NCBI GenBank assembly: GCA_945643635.1
Contig: CALZFC010000069.1
Coordinates: 1-64,000 of the forward strand
DNA: 64,000 nucleotides
Source: Allodiplogaster sudhausi
Lineage: Eukaryota; Nematoda; Chromadorea; Rhabditida; Diplogasteridae
Direction: 5' to 3'
The notes under the pieces are model-generated. The model saw nothing but the letters and a program-made list of their open reading frames with translations, was not told the DNA's origin and ran no database searches. Shown here in pieces: positions 9,901 through 23,286 of this stretch. Both the position numbers and the translations under genes were made by a program. How positions within the stretch are numbered: position 1 is the first letter of the stretch; every line of letters starts with the position of its first letter.

Positions 9901-12900
9901 TATTGGCCTGGTTTTTTCTTCATTCTTGTAGTAGGAAGCTGAAATTTTTCCAGGTGGTTTCTAGGCCCCTATGGACTGTCCATGCAAAATTTCACGTCGA
10001 TTGAACAAAATTTTTGACGACCACGACTACGCAGCCGATGGTCATAAATTCCGAAGGCTATAAATCAGCAAAAAAATATTTTTATACTTGAGGACAATAA
10101 CTTTATGTATTATAGGCTTGTTCTACGAAAAATTTGTAGGTGTTTACGCCCATAAGACATGTCGATTGGAAACTGTTTGCTTCGATTTTGACTACTCAGA
10201 AGATGAACACGAAATTCTGATTTAACCAGATTATTGGCCTGGTTTTTTCTTCATTCTTGTAGTAGGAAGCTGAAATTTTTCCAGGTGGTTTCTAGGCCCC
10301 TATGGACTGTCCATGCAAAATTTCACGTCGATTGAACAAAATTTTTGACGACCACGACTACGCAGCCGATGGTCATAAATTCCGAAGGCTATAAATCAGC
10401 AAAAAAATATTTTTATACTTGAGGACAATAACTTTATGTATTATAGGCTTGTTCTACGAAAAATTTGTAGGTGTTTACGCCCATAAGACATGTCGATTGG
10501 AAACTGTTTGCTTCGATTTTGACTACTCAGAAGATGAACACGAAATTCTGATTTAACCAGATTATTGGCCTGGTTTTTTCTTCATTCTTGTAGTAGGAAG
10601 CTGAAATTTTTCCAGGTGGTTTCTAGGCCCCTATGGACTGTCCATGCAAAATTTCACGTCGATTGAACAAAATTTTTGACGACCACGACTACGCAGCCGA
10701 TGGTCATAAATTCCGAAGGCTATAAATCAGCAAAAAAATATTTTTATACTTGAGGACAATAACTTTATGTATTATAGGCTTGTTCTACGAAAAATTTGTA
10801 GGTGTTTACGCCCATAAGACATGTCGATTGGAAACTGTTTGCTTCGATTTTGACTACTCAGAAGATGAACACGAAATTCTGATTTAACCAGATTATTGGC
10901 CTGGTTTTTTCTTCATTCTTGTAGTAGGAAGCTGAAATTTTTCCAGGTGGTTTCTAGGCCCCTATGGACTGTCCATGCAAAATTTCACGTCGATTGAACA
11001 AAATTTTTGACGACCACGACTACGCAGCCGATGGTCATAAATTCCGAAGGCTATAAATCAGCAAAAAAATATTTTTATACTTGAGGACAATAACTTTATG
11101 TATTATAGGCTTGTTCTACGAAAAATTTGTAGGTGTTTACGCCCATAAGACATGTCGATTGGAAACTGTTTGCTTCGATTTTGACTACTCAGAAGATGAA
11201 CACGAAATTCTGATTTAACCAGATTATTGGCCTGGTTTTTTCTTCATTCTTGTAGTAGGAAGCTGAAATTTTTCCAGGTGGTTTCTAGGCCCCTATGGAC
11301 TGTCCATGCAAAATTTCACGTCGATTGAACAAAATTTTGACGACCACGACTACGCAGCCGATGGTCATAAATTCCGAAGGCTATAAATCAGCAAAAAAAT
11401 ATTTTTATACTTGAGGACAATAACTTTATGTATTATAGGCTTGTTCTACGAAAAATTTGTAGGTGTTTACGCCCATAAGACATGTCGATTGGAAACTGTT
11501 TGCTTCGATTTTGACTACTCAGAAGATGAACACGAAATTCTGATTTAACCAGATTATTGGCCTGGTTTTTTCTTCATTCTTGTAGTAGGAAGCTGAAATT
11601 TTTCCAGGTGGTTTCTAGGCCCCTATGGACTGTCCATGCAAAATTTCACGTCGATTGAACAAAATTTTTGACGACCACGACTACGCAGCCGATGGTCATA
11701 AATTCCGAAGGCTATAAATCAGCAAAAAAATATTTTTATACTTGAGGACAATAACTTTATGTATTATAGGCTTGTTCTACGAAAAATTTGTAGGTGTTTA
11801 CGCCCATAAGACATGTCGATTGGAAACTGTTTGCTTCGATTTTGACTACTCAGAAGATGAACACGAAATTCTGATTTAACCAGATTATTGGCCTGGTTTT
11901 TTCTTCATTCTTGTAGTAGGAAGCTGAAATTTTTCCAGGTGGTTTCTAGGCCCCTATGGACTGTCCATGCAAAATTTCACGTCGATTGAACAAAATTTTT
12001 GACGACCACGACTACGCAGCCGATGGTCATAAATTCCGAAGGCTATAAATCAGCAAAAAAATATTTTTATACTTGAGGACAATAACTTTATGTATTATAG
12101 GCTTGTTCTACGAAAAATTTGTAGGTGTTTACGCCCATAAGACATGTCGATTGGAAACTGTTTGCTTCGATTTTGACTACTCAGAAGATGAACACGAAAT
12201 TCTGATTTAACCAGATTATTGGCCTGGTTTTTTCTTCATTCTTGTAGTAGGAAGCTGAAATTTTTCCAGGTGGTTTCTAGGCCCCTATGGACTGTCCATG
12301 CAAAATTTCACGTCGATTGAACAAAATTTTTGACGACCACGACTACGCAGCCGATGGTCATAAATTCCGAAGGCTATAAATCAGCAAAAAAATATTTTTA
12401 TACTTGAGGACAATAACTTTATGTATTATAGGCTTGTTCTACGAAAAATTTGTAGGTGTTTACGCCCATAAGACATGTCGATTGGAAACTGTTTGCTTCG
12501 ATTTTGACTACTCAGAAGATGAACACGAAATTCTGATTTAACCAGATTATTGGCCTGGTTTTTTCTTCATTCTTGTAGTAGGAAGCTGAAATTTTTCCAG
12601 GTGGTTTCTAGGCCCCTATGGACTGTCCATGCAAAATTTCACGTCGATTGAACAAAATTTTTGACGACCACGACTACGCAGCCGATGGTCATAAATTCCG
12701 AAGGCTATAAATCAGCAAAAAAATATTTTTATACTTGAGGACAATAACTTTATGTATTATAGGCTTGTTCTACGAAAAATTTGTAGGTGTTTACGCCCAT
12801 AAGACATGTCGATTGGAAACTGTTTGCTTCGATTTTGACTACTCAGAAGATGAACACGAAATTCTGATTTAACCAGATTATTGGCCTGGTTTTTTCTTCA

Positions 12901-14226
12901 TTCTTGTAGTAGGAAGCTGAAATTTTTCCAGGTGGTTTCTAGGCCCCTATGGACTGTCCATGCAAAATTTCACGTCGATTGAACAAAATTTTTGACGACC
13001 ACGACTACGCAGCCGATGGTCATAAATTCCGAAGGCTATAAATCAGCAAAAAAATATTTTTATACTTGAGGACAATAACTTTATGTATTATAGGCTTGTT
13101 CTACGAAAAATTTGTAGGTGTTTACGCCCATAAGACATGTCGATTGGAAACTGTTTGCTTCGATTTTGACTACTCAGAAGATGAACACGAAATTCTGATT
13201 TAACCAGATTATTGGCCTGGTTTTTCTTCATTCTTGTAGTAGGAAGCTGAAATTTTTCCAGGTGGTTTCTAGGCCCCTATGGACTGTCCATGCAAAATTT
13301 CACGTCGATTGAACAAAATTTTTGACGACCACGACTACGCAGCCGATGGTCATAAATTCCGAAGGCTATAAATCAGCAAAAAAATATTTTTATACTTGAG
13401 GACAATAACTTTATGTATTATAGGCTTGTTCTACGAAAAATTTGTAGGTGTTTACGCCCATAAGACATGTCGATTGGAAACTGTTTGCTTCGATTTTGAC
13501 TACTCAGAAGATGAACACGAAATTCTGATTTAACCAGATTATTGGCCTGGTTTTTTCTTCATTCTTGTAGTAGGAAGCTGAAATTTTTCCAGGTGGTTTC
13601 TAGGCCCCTATGGACTGTCCATGCAAAATTTCACGTCGATTGAACAAAATTTTTGACGACCACGACTACGCAGCCGATGGTCATAAATTCCGAAGGCTAT
13701 AAATCAGCAAAAAAATATTTTTATACTTGAGGACAATAACTTTATGTATTATAGGCTTGTTCTACGAAAAATTTGTAGGTGTTTACGCCCATAAGACATG
13801 TCGATTGGAAACTGTTTGCTTCGATTTTGACTACTCAGAAGATGAACACGAAATTCTGATTTAACCAGATTATTGGCCTGGTTTTTTCTTCATTCTTGTA
13901 GTAGGAAGCTGAAATTTTTCCAGGTGGTTTCTAGGCCCCTATGGACTGTCCATGCAAAATTTCACGTCGATTGAACAAAATTTTTGACGACCACGACTAC
14001 GCAGCCGATGGTCATAAATTCCGAAGGCTATAAATCAGCAAAAAAATATTTTTATACTTGAGGACAATAACTTTATGTATTATAGGCTTGTTCTACGAAA
14101 AATTTGTAGGTGTTTACGCCCATAAGACATGTCGATTGGAAACTGTTTGCTTCGATTTTGACTACTCAGAAGATGAACACGAAATTCTGATTTAACCAGA
14201 TTATTGGCCTGGTTTTTTCTTCATTC

Positions 14227-17200
14227 TTGTAGTAGGAAGCTGAAATTTTTCCAGGTGGTTTCTAGGCCCCTATGGACTGTCCATGCAAAATTTCACGTCG
14301 ATTGAACAAAATTTTTGACGACCACGACTACGCAGCCGATGGTCATAAATTCCGAAGGCTATAAATCAGCAAAAAAATATTTTTATACTTGAGGACAATA
14401 ACTTTATGTATTATAGGCTTGTTCTACGAAAAATTGTAGGTGTTTACGCCCATAAGACATGTCGATTGGAAACTGTTTGCTTCGATTTTGACTACTCAGA
14501 AGATGAACACGAAATTCTGATTTAACCAGATTATTGGCCTGGTTTTTTCTTCATTCTTGTAGTAGGAAGCTGAAATTTTTCCAGGTGGTTTCTAGGCCCC
14601 TATGGACTGTCCATGCAAAATTTCACGTCGATTGAACAAAATTTTTGACGACCACGACTACGCAGCCGATGGTCATAAATTCCGAAGGCTATAAATCAGC
14701 AAAAAAATATTTTTATACTTGAGGACAATAACTTTATGTATTATAGGCTTGTTCTACGAAAAATTGTAGGTGTTTACGCCCATAAGACATGTCGATTGGA
14801 AACTGTTTGCTTCGATTTTGACTACTCAGAAGATGAACACGAAATTCTGATTTAACCAGATTATTGGCCTGGTTTTTTCTTCATTCTTGTAGTAGGAAGC
14901 TGAAATTTTTCCAGGTGGTTTCTAGGCCCCTATGGACTGTCCATGCAAAATTTCACGTCGATTGAACAAAATTTTTGACGACCACGACTACGCAGCCGAT
15001 GGTCATAAATTCCGAAGGCTATAAATCAGCAAAAAAATATTTTTATACTTGAGGACAATAACTTTATGTATTATAGGCTTGTTCTACGAAAAATTTGTAG
15101 GTGTTTACGCCCATAAGACATGTCGATTGGAAACTGTTTGCTTCGATTTTGACTACTCAGAAGATGAACACGAAATTCTGATTTAACCAGATTATTGGCC
15201 TGGTTTTTTCTTCATTCTTGTAGTAGGAAGCTGAAATTTTTCCAGGTGGTTTCTAGGCCCCTATGGACTGTCCATGCAAAATTTCACGTCGATTGAACAA
15301 AATTTTTGACGACCACGACTACGCAGCCGATGGTCATAAATTCCGAAGGCTATAAATCAGCAAAAAAATATTTTTATACTTGAGGACAATAACTTTATGT
15401 ATTATAGGCTTGTTCTACGAAAAATTTGTAGGTGTTTACGCCCATAAGACATGTCGATTGGAAACTGTTTGCTTCGATTTTGACTACTCAGAAGATGAAC
15501 ACGAAATTCTGATTTAACCAGATTATTGGCCTGGTTTTTTCTTCATTCTTGTAGTAGGAAGCTGAAATTTTTCCAGGTGGTTTCTAGGCCCCTATGGACT
15601 GTCCATGCAAAATTTCACGTCGATTGAACAAAATTTTTGACGACCACGACTACGCAGCCGATGGTCATAAATTCCGAAGGCTATAAATCAGCAAAAAAAT
15701 ATTTTTATACTTGAGGACAATAACTTTATGTATTATAGGCTTGTTCTACGAAAAATTGTAGGTGTTTACGCCCATAAGACATGTCGATTGGAAACTGTTT
15801 GCTTCGATTTTGACTACTCAGAAGATGAACACGAAATTCTGATTTAACCAGATTATTGGCCTGGTTTTTTCTTCATTCTTGTAGTAGGAAGCTGAAATTT
15901 TTCCAGGTGGTTTCTAGGCCCCTATGGACTGTCCATGCAAAATTTCACGTCGATTGAACAAAATTTTTGACGACCACGACTACGCAGCCGATGGTCATAA
16001 ATTCCGAAGGCTATAAATCAGCAAAAAAATATTTTTATACTTGAGGACAATAACTTTATGTATTATAGGCTTGTTCTACGAAAAATTTGTAGGTGTTTAC
16101 GCCCATAAGACATGTCGATTGGAAACTGTTTGCTTCGATTTTGACTACTCAGAAGATGAACACGAAATTCTGATTTAACCAGATTATTGGCCTGGTTTTT
16201 TCTTCATTCTTGTAGTAGGAAGCTGAAATTTTTCCAGGTGGTTTCTAGGCCCCTATGGACTGTCCATGCAAAATTTCACGTCGATTGAACAAAATTTTTG
16301 ACGACCACGACTACGCAGCCGATGGTCATAAATTCCGAAGGCTATAAATCAGCAAAAAAATATTTTTATACTTGAGGACAATAACTTTATGTATTATAGG
16401 CTTGTTCTACGAAAAATTTGTAGGTGTTTACGCCCATAAGACATGTCGATTGGAAACTGTTTGCTTCGATTTTGACTACTCAGAAGATGAACACGAAATT
16501 CTGATTTAACCAGATTATTGGCCTGGTTTTTTCTTCATTCTTGTAGTAGGAAGCTGAAATTTTTCCAGGTGGTTTCTAGGCCCCTATGGACTGTCCATGC
16601 AAAATTTCACGTCGATTGAACAAAATTTTTGACGACCACGACTACGCAGCCGATGGTCATAAATTCCGAAGGCTATAAATCAGCAAAAAAATATTTTTAT
16701 ACTTGAGGACAATAACTTTATGTATTATAGGCTTGTTCTACGAAAAATTTGTAGGTGTTTACGCCCATAAGACATGTCGATTGGAAACTGTTTGCTTCGA
16801 TTTTGACTACTCAGAAGATGAACACGAAATTCTGATTTAACCAGATTATTGGCCTGGTTTTTTCTTCATTCTTGTAGTAGGAAGCTGAAATTTTTCCAGG
16901 TGGTTTCTAGGCCCCTATGGACTGTCCATGCAAAATTTCACGTCGATTGAACAAAATTTTTGACGACCACGACTACGCAGCCGATGGTCATAAATTCCGA
17001 AGGCTATAAATCAGCAAAAAAATATTTTTATACTTGAGGACAATAACTTTATGTATTATAGGCTTGTTCTACGAAAAATTTGTAGGTGTTTACGCCCATA
17101 AGACATGTCGATTGGAAACTGTTTGCTTCGATTTTGACTACTCAGAAGATGAACACGAAATTCTGATTTAACCAGATTATTGGCCTGGTTTTTTCTTCAT

Positions 17201-18853
17201 TCTTGTAGTAGGAAGCTGAAATTTTTCCAGGTGGTTTCTAGGCCCCTATGGACTGTCCATGCAAAATTTCACGTCGATTGAACAAAATTTTTGACGACCA
17301 CGACTACGCAGCCGATGGTCATAAATTCCGAAGGCTATAAATCAGCAAAAAAATATTTTTATACTTGAGGACAATAACTTTATGTATTATAGGCTTGTTC
17401 TACGAAAAATTGTAGGTGTTTACGCCCATAAGACATGTCGATTGGAAACTGTTTGCTTCGATTTTGACTACTCAGAAGATGAACACGAAATTCTGATTTA
17501 ACCAGATTATTGGCCTGGTTTTTTCTTCATTCTTGTAGTAGGAAGCTGAAATTTTTCCAGGTGGTTTCTAGGCCCCTATGGACTGTCCATGCAAAATTTC
17601 ACGTCGATTGAACAAAATTTTTGACGACCACGACTACGCAGCCGATGGTCATAAATTCCGAAGGCTATAAATCAGCAAAAAAATATTTTTATACTTGAGG
17701 ACAATAACTTTATGTATTATAGGCTTGTTCTACGAAAAATTGTAGGTGTTTACGCCCATAAGACATGTCGATTGGAAACTGTTTGCTTCGATTTTGACTA
17801 CTCAGAAGATGAACACGAAATTCTGATTTAACCAGATTATTGGCCTGGTTTTTTCTTCATTCTTGTAGTAGGAAGCTGAAATTTTTCCAGGTGGTTTCTA
17901 GGCCCCTATGGACTGTCCATGCAAAATTTCACGTCGATTGAACAAAATTTTTGACGACCACGACTACGCAGCCGATGGTCATAAATTCCGAAGGCTATAA
18001 ATCAGCAAAAAAATATTTTTATACTTGAGGACAATAACTTTATGTATTATAGGCTTGTTCTACGAAAAATTGTAGGTGTTTACGCCCATAAGACATGTCG
18101 ATTGGAAACTGTTTGCTTCGATTTTGACTACTCAGAAGATGAACACGAAATTCTGATTTAACCAGATTATTGGCCTGGTTTTTTCTTCATTCTTGTAGTA
18201 GGAAGCTGAAATTTTTCCAGGTGGTTTCTAGGCCCCTATGGACTGTCCATGCAAAATTTCACGTCGATTGAACAAAATTTTTGACGACCACGACTACGCA
18301 GCCGATGGTCATAAATTCCGAAGGCTATAAATCAGCAAAAAAATATTTTTATACTTGAGGACAATAACTTTATGTATTATAGGCTTGTTCTACGAAAAAT
18401 TTGTAGGTGTTTACGCCCATAAGACATGTCGATTGGAAACTGTTTGCTTCGATTTTGACTACTCAGAAGATGAACACGAAATTCTGATTTAACCAGATTA
18501 TTGGCCTGGTTTTTTCTTCATTCTTGTAGTAGGAAGCTGAAATTTTTCCAGGTGGTTTCTAGGCCCCTATGGACTGTCCATGCAAAATTTCACGTCGATT
18601 GAACAAAATTTTTGACGACCACGACTACGCAGCCGATGGTCATAAATTCCGAAGGCTATAAATCAGCAAAAAAATATTTTTATACTTGAGGACAATAACT
18701 TTATGTATTATAGGCTTGTTCTACGAAAAATTGTAGGTGTTTACGCCCATAAGACATGTCGATTGGAAACTGTTTGCTTCGATTTTGACTACTCAGAAGA
18801 TGAACACGAAATTCTGATTTAACCAGATTATTGGCCTGGTTTTTTCTTCATTC
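14227..18853 (+). repeat. Mixed F3 and F2 block, 14 units
   Basis: Seven F2 units (starts 14227, 14557, 15549, 17203, 17533, 17863, 18524) lie among seven F3 units. Still no DL or FG. The F2 allele rises in frequency just before the first deleted unit at 18854, so this looks like a transition between the monomeric block and the higher-order part. Confidence 0.92.
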
Positions 18854-19145
18854 TTGTAGTAGGAAGCTGAAATTTTTCCAGGTGGTTTCTAGGCCCCTAT
18901 GGACTGTCCATGCAAAATTTCACGTCGATTGAACAAAATTTTTGACGACCACGACTACGCAGCCGATGGTCATAAATTCCGAAGGCTATAAATCAGCAAA
19001 AAAATATTTTTATACTTGAGGACAATAACTTTATGTATTATAGGCTTGTTCTACGAAAAATTTGTAGGTGTTTACTTTGACTACTCAGAAGATGAACACG
19101 AAATTCTGATTTAACCAGATTATTGGCCTGGTTTTTTCTTCATTC
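18854..19145 (+). repeat. First DL (39-bp deleted) unit, 292 bp
   Basis: The first of 47 DL-type units. The others start at 20467, 21089, 21711, 22333, 23948, 24570, 25192, 25814, 27429, 28051, 29004, 29627, 30580, 31864, 33478, 34761, 35713, 37327, 40265, 41219, 42172, 43126, 43749, 44372, 44995, 45616, 46239, 46862, 47815, 48437, 49060, 49682, 50305, 51920, 52543, 53165, 53457, 54080, 54703, 55657, 56280, 57895, 59511, 60134, 61086 (296-bp derivative) and 63343. Every one keeps TTT at 208-210, never TT or TGT. The unit before a DL is F2 23 times, FG 16, F3 6, the 329-bp variant once and DL once. Confidence 0.95.
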
Positions 19146-19805
19146 TTGTAGTAGGAAGCTGAAATTTTTCCAGGTGGTTTCTAGGCCCCTATGGACTGTC
19201 CATGCAAAATTTCACGTCGATTGAACAAAATTTTTGACGACCACGACTACGCAGCCGATGGTCATAAATTCCGAAGGCTATAAATCAGCAAAAAAATATT
19301 TTTATACTTGAGGACAATAACTTTATGTATTATAGGCTTGTTCTACGAAAAATTGTAGGTGTTTACGCCCATAAGACATGTCGATTGGAAACTGTTTGCT
19401 TCGATTTTGACTACTCAGAAGATGAACACGAAATTCTGATTTAACCAGATTATTGGCCTGGTTTTTTCTTCATTCTTGTAGTAGGAAGCTGAAATTTTTC
19501 CAGGTGGTTTCTAGGCCCCTATGGACTGTCCATGCAAAATTTCACGTCGATTGAACAAAATTTTTGACGACCACGACTACGCAGCCGATGGTCATAAATT
19601 CCGAAGGCTATAAATCAGCAAAAAAATATTTTTATACTTGAGGACAATAACTTTATGTATTATAGGCTTGTTCTACGAAAAATTGTAGGTGTTTACGCCC
19701 ATAAGACATGTCGATTGGAAACTGTTTGCTTCGATTTTGACTACTCAGAAGATGAACACGAAATTCTGATTTAACCAGATTATTGGCCTGGTTTTTTCTT
19801 CATTC
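19146..19805 (+). repeat. Two F2 units
   Basis: Units at 19146 and 19476, both 330 bp with TT at 208-210. They separate the first DL unit from the first large duplicated block. Confidence 0.92.
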
Positions 19806-22800
19806 TTGTAGTAGGAAGCTGAAATTTTTCCAGGTGGTTTCTAGGCCCCTATGGACTGTCCATGCAAAATTTCACGTCGATTGAACAAAATTTTTGACGA
19901 CCACGACTACGCAGCCGATGGTCATAAATTCCGAAGGCTATAAATCAGCAAAAAAATATTTTTATACTTGAGGACAATAACTTTATGTATTATAGGCTTG
20001 TTCTACGAAAAATTTGTAGGTGTTTACGCCCATAAGACATGTCGATTGGAAACTGTTTGCTTCGATTTTGACTACTCAGAAGATGAACACGAAATTCTGA
20101 TTTAACCAGATTATTGGCCTGGTTTTTTCTTCATTCTTGTAGTAGGAAGCTGAAATTTTTCCAGGTGGTTTCTAGGCCCCTATGGACTGTCCATGCAAAA
20201 TTTCACGTCGATTGAACAAAATTTTTGACGACCACGACTACGCAGCCGATGGTCATAAATTCCGAAGGCTATAAATCAGCAAAAAAATATTTTTATACTT
20301 GAGGACAATAACTTTATGTATTATAGGCTTGTTCTACGAAAAATTGTAGGTGTTTACGCCCATAAGACATGTCGATTGGAAACTGTTTGCTTCGATTTTG
20401 ACTACTCAGAAGATGAACACGAAATTCTGATTTAACCAGATTATTGGCCTGGTTTTTTCTTCATTCTTGTAGTAGGAAGCTGAAATTTTTCCAGGTGGTT
20501 TCTAGGCCCCTATGGACTGTCCATGCAAAATTTCACGTCGATTGAACAAAATTTTTGACGACCACGACTACGCAGCCGATGGTCATAAATTCCGAAGGCT
20601 ATAAATCAGCAAAAAAATATTTTTATACTTGAGGACAATAACTTTATGTATTATAGGCTTGTTCTACGAAAAATTTGTAGGTGTTTACTTTGACTACTCA
20701 GAAGATGAACACGAAATTCTGATTTAACCAGATTATTGGCCTGGTTTTTTCTTCATTCTTGTAGTAGGAAGCTGAAATTTTTCCAGGTGGTTTCTAGGCC
20801 CCTATGGACTGTCCATGCAAAATTTCACGTCGATTGAACAAAATTTTTGACGACCACGACTACGCAGCCGATGGTCATAAATTCCGAAGGCTATAAATCA
20901 GCAAAAAAATATTTTTATACTTGAGGACAATAACTTTATGTATTATAGGCTTGTTCTACGAAAAATTGTAGGTGTTTACGCCCATAAGACATGTCGATTG
21001 GAAACTGTTTGCTTCGATTTTGACTACTCAGAAGATGAACACGAAATTCTGATTTAACCAGATTATTGGCCTGGTTTTTTCTTCATTCTTGTAGTAGGAA
21101 GCTGAAATTTTTCCAGGTGGTTTCTAGGCCCCTATGGACTGTCCATGCAAAATTTCACGTCGATTGAACAAAATTTTTGACGACCACGACTACGCAGCCG
21201 ATGGTCATAAATTCCGAAGGCTATAAATCAGCAAAAAAATATTTTTATACTTGAGGACAATAACTTTATGTATTATAGGCTTGTTCTACGAAAAATTTGT
21301 AGGTGTTTACTTTGACTACTCAGAAGATGAACACGAAATTCTGATTTAACCAGATTATTGGCCTGGTTTTTTCTTCATTCTTGTAGTAGGAAGCTGAAAT
21401 TTTTCCAGGTGGTTTCTAGGCCCCTATGGACTGTCCATGCAAAATTTCACGTCGATTGAACAAAATTTTTGACGACCACGACTACGCAGCCGATGGTCAT
21501 AAATTCCGAAGGCTATAAATCAGCAAAAAAATATTTTTATACTTGAGGACAATAACTTTATGTATTATAGGCTTGTTCTACGAAAAATTGTAGGTGTTTA
21601 CGCCCATAAGACATGTCGATTGGAAACTGTTTGCTTCGATTTTGACTACTCAGAAGATGAACACGAAATTCTGATTTAACCAGATTATTGGCCTGGTTTT
21701 TTCTTCATTCTTGTAGTAGGAAGCTGAAATTTTTCCAGGTGGTTTCTAGGCCCCTATGGACTGTCCATGCAAAATTTCACGTCGATTGAACAAAATTTTT
21801 GACGACCACGACTACGCAGCCGATGGTCATAAATTCCGAAGGCTATAAATCAGCAAAAAAATATTTTTATACTTGAGGACAATAACTTTATGTATTATAG
21901 GCTTGTTCTACGAAAAATTTGTAGGTGTTTACTTTGACTACTCAGAAGATGAACACGAAATTCTGATTTAACCAGATTATTGGCCTGGTTTTTTCTTCAT
22001 TCTTGTAGTAGGAAGCTGAAATTTTTCCAGGTGGTTTCTAGGCCCCTATGGACTGTCCATGCAAAATTTCACGTCGATTGAACAAAATTTTTGACGACCA
22101 CGACTACGCAGCCGATGGTCATAAATTCCGAAGGCTATAAATCAGCAAAAAAATATTTTTATACTTGAGGACAATAACTTTATGTATTATAGGCTTGTTC
22201 TACGAAAAATTGTAGGTGTTTACGCCCATAAGACATGTCGATTGGAAACTGTTTGCTTCGATTTTGACTACTCAGAAGATGAACACGAAATTCTGATTTA
22301 ACCAGATTATTGGCCTGGTTTTTTCTTCATTCTTGTAGTAGGAAGCTGAAATTTTTCCAGGTGGTTTCTAGGCCCCTATGGACTGTCCATGCAAAATTTC
22401 ACGTCGATTGAACAAAATTTTTGACGACCACGACTACGCAGCCGATGGTCATAAATTCCGAAGGCTATAAATCAGCAAAAAAATATTTTTATACTTGAGG
22501 ACAATAACTTTATGTATTATAGGCTTGTTCTACGAAAAATTTGTAGGTGTTTACTTTGACTACTCAGAAGATGAACACGAAATTCTGATTTAACCAGATT
22601 ATTGGCCTGGTTTTTTCTTCATTCTTGTAGTAGGAAGCTGAAATTTTTCCAGGTGGTTTCTAGGCCCCTATGGACTGTCCATGCAAAATTTCACGTCGAT
22701 TGAACAAAATTTTTGACGACCACGACTACGCAGCCGATGGTCATAAATTCCGAAGGCTATAAATCAGCAAAAAAATATTTTTATACTTGAGGACAATAAC

Positions 22801-22955
22801 TTTATGTATTATAGGCTTGTTCTACGAAAAATTTGTAGGTGTTTACGCCCATAAGACATGTCGATTGGAAACTGTTTGCTTCGATTTTGACTACTCAGAA
22901 GATGAACACGAAATTCTGATTTAACCAGATTATTGGCCTGGTTTTTTCTTCATTC
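19806..22955 (+). repeat. Ten-unit block, copy 1: F3, four F2-DL dimers, F3
   Basis: Order is F3, then F2-DL four times (20137-22624, dimer period 622 bp), then F3. Total 3150 bp. The same ten-unit order and length recur at 23287-26436. The dimer run is the clearest F2-DL higher-order repeat in the window. Confidence 0.92.
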
Positions 22956-23286
22956 TTGTAGTAGGAAGCTGAAATTTTTCCAGGTGGTTTCTAGGCCCCT
23001 ATGGACTGTCCATGCAAAATTTCACGTCGATTGAACAAAATTTTTGACGACCACGACTACGCAGCCGATGGTCATAAATTCCGAAGGCTATAAATCAGCA
23101 AAAAAATATTTTTATACTTGAGGACAATAACTTTATGTATTATAGGCTTGTTCTACGAAAAATGTGTAGGTGTTTACGCCCATAAGACATGTCGATTGGA
23201 AACTGTTTGCTTCGATTTTGACTACTCAGAAGATGAACACGAAATTCTGATTTAACCAGATTATTGGCCTGGTTTTTTCTTCATTC
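22956..23286 (+). repeat. Isolated FG unit between the two ten-unit blocks
   Basis: The first FG (TGT at 208-210) since the lone one at 1655. The 30 FG starts are 1655, 22956, 29296, 29919, 30872, 32486, 32817, 34100, 36335, 36666, 38612, 39934, 40557, 41511, 42464, 43418, 44041, 44664, 45908, 46531, 47484, 48729, 49974, 51258, 51589, 52212, 53749, 55949, 59180 and 59803. Confidence 0.92.

Larger units (their letters stand above)
2979..14226 (+). repeat. Homogeneous F3 block, 34 units
   Basis: All units are F3 except one F2 at 5626-5955. The only other differences found are one-base losses in homopolymers: an A7 tract reduced to A6 in the units starting at 4634, 5956 and 9265; a T lost in the T5 run of the unit at 11250; and a T lost in the T6 run of the unit at 12904. 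There are no DL and no FG units. This is the simple monomeric part of the array and gives the baseline 331-bp period. Confidence 0.93.
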
